A DNA stretch of 64,000 nucleotides, taken from the NCBI GenBank assembly GCA_033239005.1, contig BSQZ01000103.1, forward strand, positions 1,488,501 through 1,552,500, read 5' to 3'. Below are positions 10,142-21,049 of the stretch, piece by piece (the first letter of the stretch is position 1; every line of letters begins with the position of its first letter). The notes below the pieces were generated by a model. That model was not told the origin of the DNA. It saw only the letters and a list, made by a program, of their open reading frames with translations, and searched no databases. Both the position numbers and the translations under genes were made by a program. This stretch comes from Lamellibrachia satsuma (Eukaryota > Annelida > Polychaeta > Sabellida > Siboglinidae).

Positions 10142-10722
10142 GTATACAGTAGAAATTGTAGTAATCGTTAAAATGAATACCTGTACTAAGAAACCATTTC
10201 CAGGGAAAATCTCAAAATCGTTGGATTAGCCAGTGTTTGATAAAAACGGCATTTGTGAAGTTTCATGTTTACTGACATCCAACTCATTTTGTTAAAGGTT
10301 GGTCACATTTGTTCCGCCCTCATCCATCGTGATCTTCTGCCCTTCTCTTCCACTCTCAGCTGTTCACCCCTACCCTTTCAAGGTATCTCTTCATTAAACA
10401 GTTTGCTCCCAACTACCTTAATCTTCAGGTGTTTCTTCCTTTCAATATCTTTAAATTCCCCCGTCTTCCTTCTGTCATCTCGACAGTGGCAAAATCACAA
10501 TATTTATATATAACACCAACATTGAAATGACTCGGCATTTATAGGTGAATGCATAATGTTCATCACAACTCACATTAGTTTCATTCACAAAGCTTTTATT
10601 ATAGCACATTGCAACTTGTCATCAAGCATCATTTCATTCTGCCCAGTACCCACCAACTTGACATGGTCGAAATATTGTGAACCAACTTAATGCAATTTTT
10701 CTCCACTTTAAATTTTCTTAAG

Positions 10723-11095
10723 TGTGAAGAATGCCTGAAGTGGCGAGTCTGCTATGCTGCCCGGGTACTCGGAAGAGAGGAGAAACTTCAACTTGAGAGG
10801 GATTTGGAGCTCGTGTGGAGCATGCTTCCAGCATATTGAAGACCATGGAGAAGGGAACAACTTTAACTTGGTGCATGCAAACGACAAGTTAATGACGATA
10901 ACATGTCAGATGCCCATTGAGGCTTCCTACTACGCCACTTTCAATGACCTACTATGTTGTTATTGTGGCAGTGAACGTAACGTTACAGAGACTGATGGCC
11001 ATTATCCTCTATGTGGGGAATGTGAGGGACAAGGCAACGTTTCCAAGAAGAGGATTACTAGAGCCTTCGCACCTCAGCAATCTGCAAGAGAATGA
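10723..11095 (+). CDS. Cysteine-rich ORF of unknown family, possibly frameshifted
   Basis: After a plausible acceptor (TTTTCTTAAG at 10722) one frame reads CEECLKWRVCYAARVLGREE and continues to a stop near 10840. A second frame, ATG at 10754, runs 113 codons to 11095. It contains CGACFQH, then CCYCGSERNVTETDGHYPLC followed by GEC, that is two C-x2-C pairs separated by about 16 residues in the manner of a zinc knuckle or treble clef. The two halves look like one protein broken by a frameshift near 10800-10840, but they could be unrelated frames. I do not recognise the family. Transposon-encoded zinc-binding regions and small host zinc proteins are both possible. Confidence 0.35.
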
Positions 11096-12199
11096 CATTT
11101 ACAGTTATCTCTACAGAGAATGTCTAGTGGATCTGTAAATGGTGTAATATGTAAATCGTGGGTAGTTATCATAGAAAATCTTTAGGTTTATCATAGAAAA
11201 CCTCTAGGTTTCATCTCTAGTAACAGCTAGGACTGTAAAAACGTATCAACCATTAACAGGCATCAATAAAATTTACATAAAGCATACAAAATGGGCAGTA
11301 TATTGCTTGCATTAGGGCGATCAAATGTCAGACTTAGCTGTGAGTGGTTAAAGTAGAAGTTAGTTGTTAAACTACTGGGCTATTTACAGAATGCCAGCTC
11401 AATCCATATAACTCATTCAGTTGAATGGCTGTTATACAAACTAATGAAACCATGGCCAAACCTACACATAAAAAGTCATAAATACATTGTGTTTGCCTCT
11501 TGTTTGTTTCTAGTCGGTTTAAGTGGGCCATATTCCATTGACGTAAATGTTTTTATTCATCTGTCATTCCCACTATTGAAGTATTGAGTTTACAAATGGA
11601 ATGGCAGGCTTTATAATAATATATGTCACTGGCGTGTTCCATATTACGTTTGAAAAACTACAGTAGTCATCGGCCACAATGAGAATCTAAGACATGGCTG
11701 CCATCTTAATAAAAATAGCAAAAAATCCACAAATAGTAAATAACAAGTGCCTCCCTCTTACTTTAAAAAAGGATGTAAAACTAGTTTCTTTTTTTACGTC
11801 GCCTTAGTCTGTAGGAAAATCGTTGCTCCGCCTGATTGAGATGTGGTTTGAGAGTTACGCAAGTTTGAGAAAGTACTACAGATCTGTGACAAACTGAGAG
11901 CGAATCTCCAGTCCAGAACGAAATCATGACTTATTTACATTTCACAGAATTTAATTCTACCAAACCAATACTGTCTGTTTTATATTTGTTAGCCAAACAT
12001 GTTTTTAATGTTTATATACAGGATATATGGATAATTTTGCTATACTTGACATATATGTAATTTTTCAAATGATTTTGACAAGAATAAATGTGCGCAAGAG
12101 CTTGATCGATATTCTGAATCACCAACAATTATTTCAATAAGCGCACACATACTTGCACTGAATATGAGGACATTGAAAGCAGAGACATTATCTTTATAT

Positions 12200-12535
12200 T
12201 TACGTACATAGAAAATAGTTACTTACCTGTGAATTTTAAACATGAACAACTGGTATGATTAATAAAAGTAAGTTTAAAATTTTCATTTTGGTCGCATACA
12301 CATATTACATAGGTCCATACAAGCCCAAAGAGAATATATAAAAAGGTTGTGACATAAAACATGCAGTGACGCAGTAATTTACATACGCATTCATGAAATA
12401 GTTACTTACCTGTGAATTGTAATTGCCAACAACTGCGTTGATGCATAATATTAATTAAGACTGAAGTATTTCAGTTTTTTTCTTCAGGGTCAAGTACACA
12501 TATATAGGCTCATAATGGCTCCCAAAAAAAGATCT
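12200..12535. repeat. Degenerate tandem duplication, about 185 bp
   Basis: GAAAATAGTTACTTACCTGTGAATT (12215 onward, broken here by position) recurs near 12397 as GAAATAGTTACTTACCTGTG. Each copy is followed 60-100 bp later by similar ATACACATAT...AGG and ATATA...AAGG segments. On the minus strand each copy reads CACAG/GTAAGTAAC, a perfect splice donor, but no coding frame leads into it. Confidence 0.5.
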
Positions 12536-13073
12536 ATATGACAAGGATGACACATAAAAGACACCGCTTTACCAGCTATATATGGTCTACGCCAGGACAT
12601 AACGTAGTATATGTACATATCAGGATCCATTGTCTCCTAGGATCCTTATTGTGGTTAGGCAATGTGTACTTGACTTGTGTGACCAATGATACACACTTGA
12701 CCATGTGGGTCAAGTCAGTATCGATGTAGTGTACTCGTATCAGTGTGGATGTATTGGAACTCTCTATCGTGTCACCCACTGTGATCAAACTCGGCTGATT
12801 CCAACCAGTTGTCTCCCAGATGCCTTTATCCGTCATTACCATTTGTAATTCTGTGGTTCCAGTCCCACATATTCTATGGTTCCAGTCCCACATGTTCTTC
12901 TAGGCAATCAATGAATGTAAATGCTGGAACAGTTTTAGAAAATAAGCTCTCACAGCAAAGAAAATAGAATTTATGAAAAAAGTCGCCTGCACCGTTTTAG
13001 TATAATGTTACTATTTGGCAGGGATTCCATCATGTTAAAGATTTGTGTTGAATGCCTCAGGCTCTGCACAAGC

Positions 13074-13408
13074 TAAACAAATATCTTAATAATCATGAAA
13101 GTTATAGCCTCTTATTGAAATGTGTTGGTCTGTTGACTTTGTGCACCAATTAGCCAATGTTGACATTAATTGAGTTACTATTTATATTTATTATCCTAAT
13201 TAATGTGTTTGTAAACCCTGAACAAATGACACAAATATCTTCATAATCATGGAACATAATTATGGCCTTTTGTTGAAATATGTTGGTCTGTTGACTTTGT
13301 GCGCTAATTAGCCAGTGTTGACTTATTAATTGAGTTACTGTTGATAATAAACGACTGGGTGATGTAGATATATGACCCTAATTAACATGCTTGCAAACCC
13401 TGAACAAA
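13074..13408. repeat. Two-copy tandem duplication, 150-180 bp
   Basis: TGTTGGTCTGTTGACTTTGT followed by AATTAGCCA, and later AAACCCTGAACAAAT, occur in the same order in 13074-13226 and 13227-13408, the second copy carrying an insertion of about 25 bp. No coding content. Confidence 0.85.
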
Positions 13409-13489
13409 TTATTAAAATAGCTGTTCAAATAAGTTAATAAGAATTAAAACATTAAAAATAGGTACATGTATTTATGCGGGCATGTTTTA

Positions 13490-14676
13490 TGCATTAGCAA
13501 TGCCATATGCCTTTTTGTTATTAAGCTAATTAATATAATACATGTACTTCATCCTGTCTGAAGGGTCTGTTTATTATATTTTTTTCAATAGTTATAAATG
13601 TACAATATAATTTTTCACTGGGGTAATGCTTTGATGAGGATATTTTATATGTGTAATGTGTCTGTGAAAACTACTTTGTTCAGATCACATTTAACAAGAT
13701 TTAACAAGATTGCTATCCAAGTCAAAGGCCCAGATGGTAAGTGGACAAGGAAGCCATTGGCTTATCGAGAGTCCAAAAATGTTTCATCCATGTGTAACCC
13801 GCCCTTCTGAGATATTTGTAAGTTTTTTTTAGACATGCTGCTGGCATTTACTCAATCTATGGATAATTTGTTCCATTAATTTATTGTCCTCTGTGAGAAT
13901 GAGTACTTTCTGATTTACAATCTACACTGATCCTTTACTAATGTTACCCGTGCCCTGTAGTTTTACTATCTTTGTTAAGTGAGAAAAAAAATATTTCTAT
14001 CTTGGAATGTTTTGTGCCATTAGTTTATTACAGGGCTACACTTATATTTCACCTCATTATACACATGTCAGCTATGGTGGAACCATAAGTCAGAATCAAT
14101 GAGAAAACTCTGTGTGGCATACAATAATGTTGTTTAACAAACGCAGAAACTGCAGTGACAGTCATATGTGTCAAGGGATTACCCACCTGTGAAGTGCTCA
14201 TGATATTTTTTAATAGTGTTATGACATAGCTGAATCCAAGTCAGGAAATGCAATACTATAGAATATTACAAATATAGCGATACACTATATGCTTTATGTT
14301 CATATTGAGTAGTCACTACAGCCTGATCTATCTTTTTTATATGGATGTAATATCCGGAATAAAGTTATTTAATTAACACCAATGAATGTTGTCAGTCCAT
14401 ACAAAATGGAAGCCAACTGTGACAGTTTTGAAATAATTTCCATATCGCAGCTAGAAATGGATTGATGGTCTGGCACAAGATATCTGTAACATCTACATTT
14501 AACCCCTACAAAGAATATCGGTATAAATTTGTAAAGATAGAACAAACAAAGATTATCTCAACTATTGATCAGATATAATAAACAGACCATTCAAACAGGA
14601 TGAAGAACAGGCACTATACTGATTAGCAAGCTTAGAAACAAAAAGGCATGTGCTATTGGTAAAGCCCTTATGAAAA
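13490..14676. repeat. Inverted repeat bounding a 1.2-kb segment
   Basis: 13490-13600 (ATTAGCAATGCC, ATATGCCTTTTTGTT, CTTCATCCTGTCTGAA, GGTCTGTTTATTATAT, CAATAGTTA) is matched in inverse by 14566-14676. The segment between them contains a LINE 3' fragment. This is probably an old foldback or MITE into which, or beside which, the LINE piece came. Confidence 0.65.
13678..13990 (-). mobile_element. LINE 3' end fragment (same family as 62428-62965)
   Basis: It shares with 62428-62965 the stretches TTTAACAAGATTTAACAAGA, AGTGGACAAGGAAGCCATTG, GGCTTATCGAGAGTCCAA, and later TCTGTGAGAATGAGTACTTT. In the minus orientation this is the C-terminal coding part and 3' UTR of a CR1/L2-like non-LTR retrotransposon, ending in a repeated ATCTTGTTAA unit. 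Confidence 0.8.
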
Positions 14677-14689
14677 TATATAACGTGGT

Positions 14690-14890
14690 ATATCACAGTA
14701 TGATATAATATGGTTAACCATGGTAAGCCACGAATTACCATGCTTTGTCATATATTGTGTGTGGTAATTTATGGTAAACTATGGTTTACCAATTACCACG
14801 GTGTACTTATTTCAAAACACCATTGTATTTTACCATGGTTTACCAGTTTTAAAACACCATGGTATACTTGATATTTTACCATGGTAAAGA
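14690..14890. repeat. Cluster of TACCATGGTA palindromes
   Basis: TTACCATGG/CCATGGTAA half-sites recur at least eight times in both orientations, with variants GGTTAACC and GGTTTACC. This makes the whole 200 bp strongly self-complementary. It borders the CCAAT-box array to its right. Confidence 0.7.
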
Positions 14891-14896
14891 ACTGTC

Positions 14897-15170
14897 CCAG
14901 TCAAAATAAAGGCTGTGATTGGCTTTTAAAATGTCGACCAAAATAAAGGCTGTGATTGGCTCTAAAAGTGTCATGACCAAAATAAAGGCTGTGATTGGCT
15001 CTAAAAGTGTCGGGACCAAAATAAAGGCTGATTGGATCTAAGTGTCACGACCAAAATAAAGGCTGTTATTGCCTCTAAAATTGTCATGACCAAAAGAAAG
15101 GCTGTGATTGGCTCTAACCGTCACAACCAAAACAAAGGCTGTGATTGGCTATAAAAGTGTCACAGTTAAA
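14897..15170. repeat. Seven-copy 35-41-bp repeat carrying inverted CCAAT boxes
   Basis: The unit is CCAAAATAAAGGCTGTGATT followed by GGCTCTAAAAGTGTCATGA. Six of seven copies keep ATTGG, the reverse of a CCAAT box, in the NF-Y-like context GTGATTGGCT. One related unit is found near 63594 (CCAAAATAAAGGCTATCACA), where the CCAAT lies in the opposite orientation. Confidence 0.85.
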
Positions 15171-15254
15171 CTTGTGTTTATGGCACGAATATTCCGCCAT
15201 AGCAAAGTCTAAGAGCGTCTATTATTAGATGCCCTTCTGTGGCAATGCAATCTC

Positions 15255-15420
15255 TTGACTCGTGTGACTGCTAGAGAGTGGGGGTGTGGCAGGGGTTTCA
15301 AACTCTCGACCTGTTTTGGCGGCCAGCCTCCCAACTGTTTGTGAGACCAATGTCCCACCAATGTTTTGTACCATCCTCCCACATCCTGTCACACCCCGCC
15401 ACTGCTAGAGTAGAGTGCTG
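15255..15420 (-). mobile_element. Possible tRNA-derived SINE
   Basis: The minus strand has ATTGGTCTCACAAACAGTTG, a weak A-box-like start, and AGAGTTTGAAACCCCTG, a weak B box, spaced about as in a tRNA. No second copy is seen in the window, so this is tentative. Confidence 0.25.
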
Positions 15421-15734
15421 AGATGTAATATAATACATTAATACTAACTAGTCATCAGAACTGTCCAGTGTTAATTAAAAAGTACACATTATCTTTTTTG
15501 CTTTTTTCATGCTGAAGTTCAAGGTCATACCATCAAAAGATGAAAAGTGTTCCAAAGCTTAACAACATTGCACTAAAAGTGAGATAAAAAACAAGGATGG
15601 ATCAGTAAAAATATATACAACAAAACAACAAAAGAAAGAAAAATAAAAAAAACATGATTTATCTGGTGGTCATGGTAACCAGGAAATAATGCTAGGCCCT
15701 ACCAGATGCATTACCTGACTAGGCCTGCTGTTCA

Positions 15735-15960
15735 CCCGTACTTAGTTTTCGGCCCTTAGATGAGGAGAGAAAGGGAAGGCGGATGCTGGGAGGGAGTTCC
15801 ACAGTTGACTCGTCCTAGGTATATATGAGTTGAGGTGTAGCTCTGTTTTTGACCTAAGAATATGTACACAATATGGATGTCTGCTCACTGAAGATCTGGT
15901 AATTCTCATGCTAGGTGCCTCAGAGGGTAGAATATCAGCCAACTCGATAGATGGCTGGAG
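15735..15960 (-). mobile_element. Non-LTR retrotransposon C-terminal fragment
   Basis: The minus-strand translation contains ITRSSVSRHPYCVHILRSKT, then SYIPRTSQLWNSLPASAFPF. The LWNSLPAS motif preceded by R-T-S is the conserved tail of reverse transcriptase ORFs in several LINE clades. The piece is truncated at both ends. Confidence 0.75.
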
Positions 15961-16523
15961 GAAAATATGATGGTAGAAGACTCAAAATAGGATGAATGTG
16001 ATCTATAGGTGCTCGCCTACTTGACTTGTAATAGAAATCTGAGATCACAAACGAATGTGTGATTATCTACGGCCACTGGTTTGTTCATATTGATTGGATT
16101 TTGGCACAGTTGACTGCGCACATCTAAAATATGTGCAGGAGTCGCACGTTGGACATGCTTTGAACAGGTGATCTATTAGTCACATGACTTGACAAATGTT
16201 GTATCCCATAATACAAAAAGTCTTGTTCAAAATGCATAAAACTGTGCAAAGAATTCTTCCTATGACAGTCAAAGAAAATCCACAAGACTTACAGGTAAAC
16301 TGTAAGAAGTGACACCTGTGGCTATAGTTGTGAGGTGACGCCAGTTTGCCTGTGGTCATCATCCTTATCCATCATGCTAATTAATATGGTTCAGAATTAT
16401 TTTTGTGAAAATTCAAGTTCAAGTTGGGAGGGAATAACAAAGTAACGATTTTCTAATAATCACAACTATTGAGACATAAATACTCAACGCTTCGGCTACC
16501 ATTGGTACCGTTCATCTGAACTG

Positions 16524-16725
16524 AATCATGGGATGACTAATTAGAGAACTTTCATTTTACATATCCAAAGTGTGTTTAATTTACCTGGTAGAGGCTTTCG
16601 TCAACTTATTAAGTCGACTTCATCAGTGCCAAGTAAATTAAACACACTTTGGATATGTGAAATGAAAGTTGTCTGATTTGAAAACAAACTATGCCGAAGA
16701 ATGTTCAGTAATCATGGGATGACTA
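16524..16725. mobile_element. Snap-back insertion flanked by 16-bp direct repeats
   Basis: AATCATGGGATGACTA occurs at 16524-16539 and again at 16710-16725. Between them 16547-16588 and 16629-16670 are inverted copies (40 of 42 positions match by eye) around a 40-bp centre. The direct repeats look like a target-site duplication. The centre carries a hammerhead-like motif on the minus strand, which fits the terminal repeat of a Penelope-like retroelement, or a small non-autonomous relative, better than a DNA-transposon MITE. Confidence 0.65.
16547..16670 (-). ncRNA. Candidate type I hammerhead ribozyme
   Basis: On the minus strand CTGATGA (16626-16620) is followed by one extra A. Next comes a stem of eight pairs with an AAT loop (GTCGACTT / AAGTTGAC, one G-T pair), then GAAA (16599-16596). 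After GAAA, GCCTC allows a one-pair helix III (A-T closing a GCC loop), with cleavage predicted after C at 16591. Helix I is formed by the flanking inverted repeat and extends over 40 pairs. All invariant core bases of the hammerhead fold are present. The extra A after CTGATGA departs from the textbook consensus. Minimal type I hammerheads with very short helix III are known from Penelope-like elements. The assignment rests on pattern only. Confidence 0.6.
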
Positions 16726-16780
16726 GTTCTTCTGCTCCCGCGTTTATTCCAAGTGGTGAACAAAAAGTCAAGTGCAATGT

Positions 16781-16860
16781 GAGGGGAGCCATCATCATCA
16801 GAGGGGAGCCACCATCATCAGAGGGGAGCCACCATCATCAGAGGGGAGCCACCATCATCA
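16781..16860. repeat. 20-bp tandem repeat, four copies
   Basis: GAGGGGAGCCACCATCATCA four times, the first copy with one change (ATCATC for CCATC). No coding support. Confidence 0.9.
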
Positions 16861-16929
16861 TCCTCTGGCTTGCAAATATCTTACCTGGTCATATGACAGG
16901 TGCAGAGTTTTGTAAGAAGTGAATAGACA

Positions 16930-18630
16930 GATGTAAGCTGGTGCACTGATGTGTCAGTAATTTGATGTATGAGGTGTTACTGCCGACTTACAGTGCTGTC
17001 AGAAAACCAAATTAACTGGATTATCACCAATCTGGGTCTGTCATTTTTGTAACAGGAAGACTTTCCATTAGCTGGGCTGATGATGGTTTTTGCCAGTCCA
17101 AGTGACGATGAACATTTGGCTGCTAAGGAAGTGCTGTAATTGATAATATGACGATGTTTCCTATTGGCGTATGTAATATGTATACACAGAGGAAGACACC
17201 TTCCAGGAAATACCAGAGGAAGACACTTATCATAACCTTTGCTCTGAACTGTAAACATAGTGATATATTCGTATTTATCCTCAAACAAGAATTTGCACTT
17301 GCATAACTGTTTTTTACAAATCTAGAATTGAATCTTGCACTACTAATTTAATCATTCACAGGATTCCACTTCATGAGGCTCTTCTGTGTTTCAGTATCAA
17401 TAATGATGTTAATTCCTCTCTGGTGCACCTCTTTCACCCCTGAATAAAGTATGGTCTCACCTGTGGATGTTCTGATTTCTCCTAGTTCGGTCCAACAGAC
17501 CCCGCTGTTGCTGTTGTGTTGCTCTCATTTTACTAATTACTGTAATGGGGAACAACCAACAGAATGTCTGCAGCTTGAATACGGGCGGTCCATTGTTACA
17601 CATTGTTACATGACTGGGTGCCAACCGTTTGTGAAGATCGAGCATTGTTTTCTGATACTAATTAAATACTGTGATAATACCCAAATATATATGTCTGTTC
17701 ACCCTATGATTATACCTAGAATGTTGAGTTGGTGTCATCTCATTTCCCTTATCAGTGCTGATGTTTTACCTGTGGCATACATGGTTCTTACATTCCAGCA
17801 ACCTATTCTCATGTATGAGTTTGGTGTGGTTAGTGATTTTTATGTACGGTGAAATAGTAGTTGTTACAAGAAACATTAACTCGATTATTAACTGGTAAGT
17901 GGAGACCATGTGGTCTGTTGTAGTGAGTGAATGTAAAGAACATTTTGCATTTGGTTAAAACTTGAAATAAAATGTTAGGTACTGTAATCAAATGTTTAGT
18001 AGTACCCTGATATGCCTGATGGAGAGAGACTAGCCGTCTTTCATAGCCTCATACAAACCCTAAAATGTTTTTTCACAGCTGCCAACCGTATGCCAACAGG
18101 TGTACGTGTCTACCCTTTTGTAGACTGCACCCACGTGAATGGAACAGTCACCTCGAATTTAGAGGAAAAAAAATGGAAATTTCTTGCATCTTCCCACTTG
18201 TGTTAAAAAAACACTTGAGATGTCTGTGCACACTGATGCAAGGAAACGTAATAATCTCCTCGGCAGCTGGTGCAGATTCTATGCAGGCCTCGTGCGTTTA
18301 CCCGTCAGTGACTGGCCAGCGAGACCGTTAACAACATTGATTTTATATTTGTTCCTCTGAAAGCAACTGTCCACATTTGTACTGCCGCAAATAATCACAC
18401 AAGTTTCTGCGTTTCACCAGGTTCTACTCGCAAACACTGTGGGCTTGTTTGCCTGGCTTGTTCAAGGTCAGTAAATATTATTATTATTATTGAAAGGTTG
18501 TGTCGTGACTTGATGTACATTATTTGTGTAGAGGTCTGTTTAACTCAGTGTGTTGTAGGTGTTAACCTGATTTCATGTGGTTTGCATCATTTATAGATAT
18601 TTGATCACTGTTGATGCATATATTCGTAAG
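16930..18630. other. No supported gene
   Basis: Open frames at 16977-17288 (minus), 17451-17852 (plus) and 18012-18331 (plus) show no domain, no consistent splice signals and no repeat partners in the window. The 133-codon frame at 17451 is the longest but is rich in Cys, Leu and Ile without order. Confidence 0.5.
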
Positions 18631-18635
18631 TTACC

Positions 18636-18720
18636 GTAGTTAGTAGAGTGGCTGACTCACAATTGACCGGGGATGAAATCCTGTTGCGGCCTTTCAAGGT
18701 ATGGGTGAATATTCATTCAC
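18636..18720 (+). mobile_element. Possible tRNA-derived SINE head
   Basis: CGTAGTTAGTAGAGTGGCTG resembles an A box region and GGGGATGAAATCCTG a B box at suitable spacing. There is no second copy in the window. Confidence 0.3.
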
Positions 18721-19379
18721 TCCACGTTGTCCATGTTCATTGACGTATATAAATGATTACTTGGCTACAGCCGTGGTGAAATTGTGTGAATGATTAAGCT
18801 GTCACGCTGTATTTGCAGCATGGTTGAATGCTTCCCGTTGACTTGGTGTTGGAATGTACAGGTCTACCAGAGAGAAAGTGTAAAGCACTTTTGATTAGTC
18901 ACAAAGACTGTATACCACGTGTATAAGAGCATTAGTCTTGAGTTTACATTTAGTCGAAAACAGCATTTACATAGACTGGCAAATAAAAAAGTAGCGTGTG
19001 AATTGTGTTTAAAAGTATCTTCCACATATTATATTAATTAGAGGTACTTCTGAGCTATTGACTTAAAATATTCTAACTTCAGTTGCTGTAAAAATCAATG
19101 TTTCATTTGCAAGCTGTTTGGTGGCACCTTTAGTACATTTTTACTACGAACATGTACATATGTACATATATTAATTTTATTACTTTCGCATGATTTTATT
19201 AGTCTGTTTGGCATAATATTTATTATGTTAACATTTGGTGTCATTGTTGGACTCGGTTTCTCGTGCTATGTGAGGTATTTTACAATTTTCTCTTGCACAA
19301 CAAAACTTACATTCCCTGTGTATATTCATTGTATATCTGAATCCCAATCAATCCTATAGTCAAGACCAAGAGCATTCAC

Positions 19380-19580
19380 AATGTCCTGTCCAGGCTGTGA
19401 TGTGTCCACTGTCCAGGCCTCTCATGGGCACAATCACTGACCCGTGCTTCACTTCCTGTCATGGTTGACTGCTTGAATTCCTGTCCACCGATTCGAACCC
19501 ATTTATAACAGGAAAACAGTACATTGTAGTCCAAGCGCGATGTCTTTATGGTTTGCACCAACGGCCTGAGCAGCTGTGCA
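19380..19580 (-). mobile_element. tRNA-derived SINE fragment
   Basis: The minus strand reads CTGCTCAGGCCGTTGGTGC (A box region) and, about 60 bases on, GGGTTCGAATC (good B box), followed by a non-tRNA body. The spacing fits a tRNA head, and the stems do not form a working tRNA. Confidence 0.5.
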
Positions 19581-19982
19581 TAGCAATAAAATGATTCAGT
19601 ATCAGTAACACAAGTAATTCAATACAATTCATCGATACGTTATCGGAAACAAAAGTCAATTAACTTGAAGGTCGTATTTTAGAAGAAAAAACAGTGGAGT
19701 ACCTGGTAACTTTAATTGGGTGTATATGGCATTATTCATTTTGCACACACAACATATTGTCCTTTTTTAAAAGTGCTTTCTCAACTGATTTAACCTATCG
19801 CAAATTTTCATTGGTTTCCAAATATGTAGCGTGTGAATAGTTTATGTAACATCTGCAGTCGATTTAATAAAAAATGCCTATTGTCTCACAGTGTCACCTT
19901 ATCGTATGTTTACTATGTTGATACATAATAATGTATATACAACTAGAATTGTGGTGCTATCTATACAAGTTTTATTTTAATA

Positions 19983-21038
19983 GGACACTTGCTGGGACAT
20001 TTAACAAACAACATGCTGGGACAATTAACAAACAACATGCTGGGACAATTAACAAACAACATGCAGGGACAATTGGCAAACAACATGCTGGGACAATTAA
20101 CAAACAGCATGCTGGGACAATTAACAAACAGCATGCTGGGACAATTAACAAACAGCATGCTGGGACAATTAACAAACAGCATGCTGGGACAATTAACAAA
20201 CAGCATGCTGGGACAATTAAAAACAACATGCTGGGACAATTAACAAACAACATGCTGGGACATTTAAAAAACAACATGCTGGGACATTTAACAAACAACA
20301 TGCTGGGACAATTAACAAACAGCAAGCTGGGACAATTAACAAACAGCATGCTGGGACAATTAACAAACAGCATGCTGGGACAATTAACAAACAGCATGCT
20401 GGGACAATTAAAAACAACATGCTAGGACAATTAACAAACAACATGCTGGGACAATTAACAAACAACATGCTGGGACAATTAACAAACAGCATGCTGGGAC
20501 AATTAACAAACAGCATGCTGGGACAATTAACAAACAGCATGCTGGGACAGTTAACAAACAGCATGCTGGGACAATTAAAATCAACATGCTGGGACAATTA
20601 ACAAACAACATGCTGGGACATTTAACAAACAGCGTGCTGGGACAATTAACAAACAACATGCTGGGACAATTAACAAACAACATGCTGGGACAATTAACAA
20701 ACAGCATGCTGGGACAATTAAAAACAACATGCTGGGACAATTAACAAACAGCATGCTGGGACAATTAGCAAACAACATGCAGGGACAGTTAGCAAACAAC
20801 ATGCTGGGACAATTAACAAACAACATGCTGGGACAATTAACAAACAACATGCTGGGACAATTAACAAACAGCATGCTGGGACAATTAGCAAACAACATGC
20901 TGGGACAGTTAGCAAACAACATGCTGGGACAATTAAAAACAACATGCTGGGACAATTAACAAACAGCATGCTGGGACAATTAGCAAACAACATGCTGGGA
21001 CAGTTAGCAAACAACATGCAGGGACAATTAACAAACAT
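19983..21038. repeat. 24-bp minisatellite, about 44 copies
   Basis: The unit is CATGCTGGGACAATTAACAA plus ACAA/ACAG. Copies with TTAAAAACAA are one base short, which breaks the otherwise open frames. The many overlapping frames on both strands (MLGQLTN, NCPSMLFV) are products of the 24-bp period. The variants form higher-order blocks: runs of the ACAG type end in the 23-bp copy several times. Confidence 0.97.
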
Positions 21039-21049
21039 TCTAGTGTTGC

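Noticed and set aside
17451..17852. 133-codon ORF as a gene
   Set aside because: No domain, no splice sites and irregular composition. Expected by chance in 64 kb.
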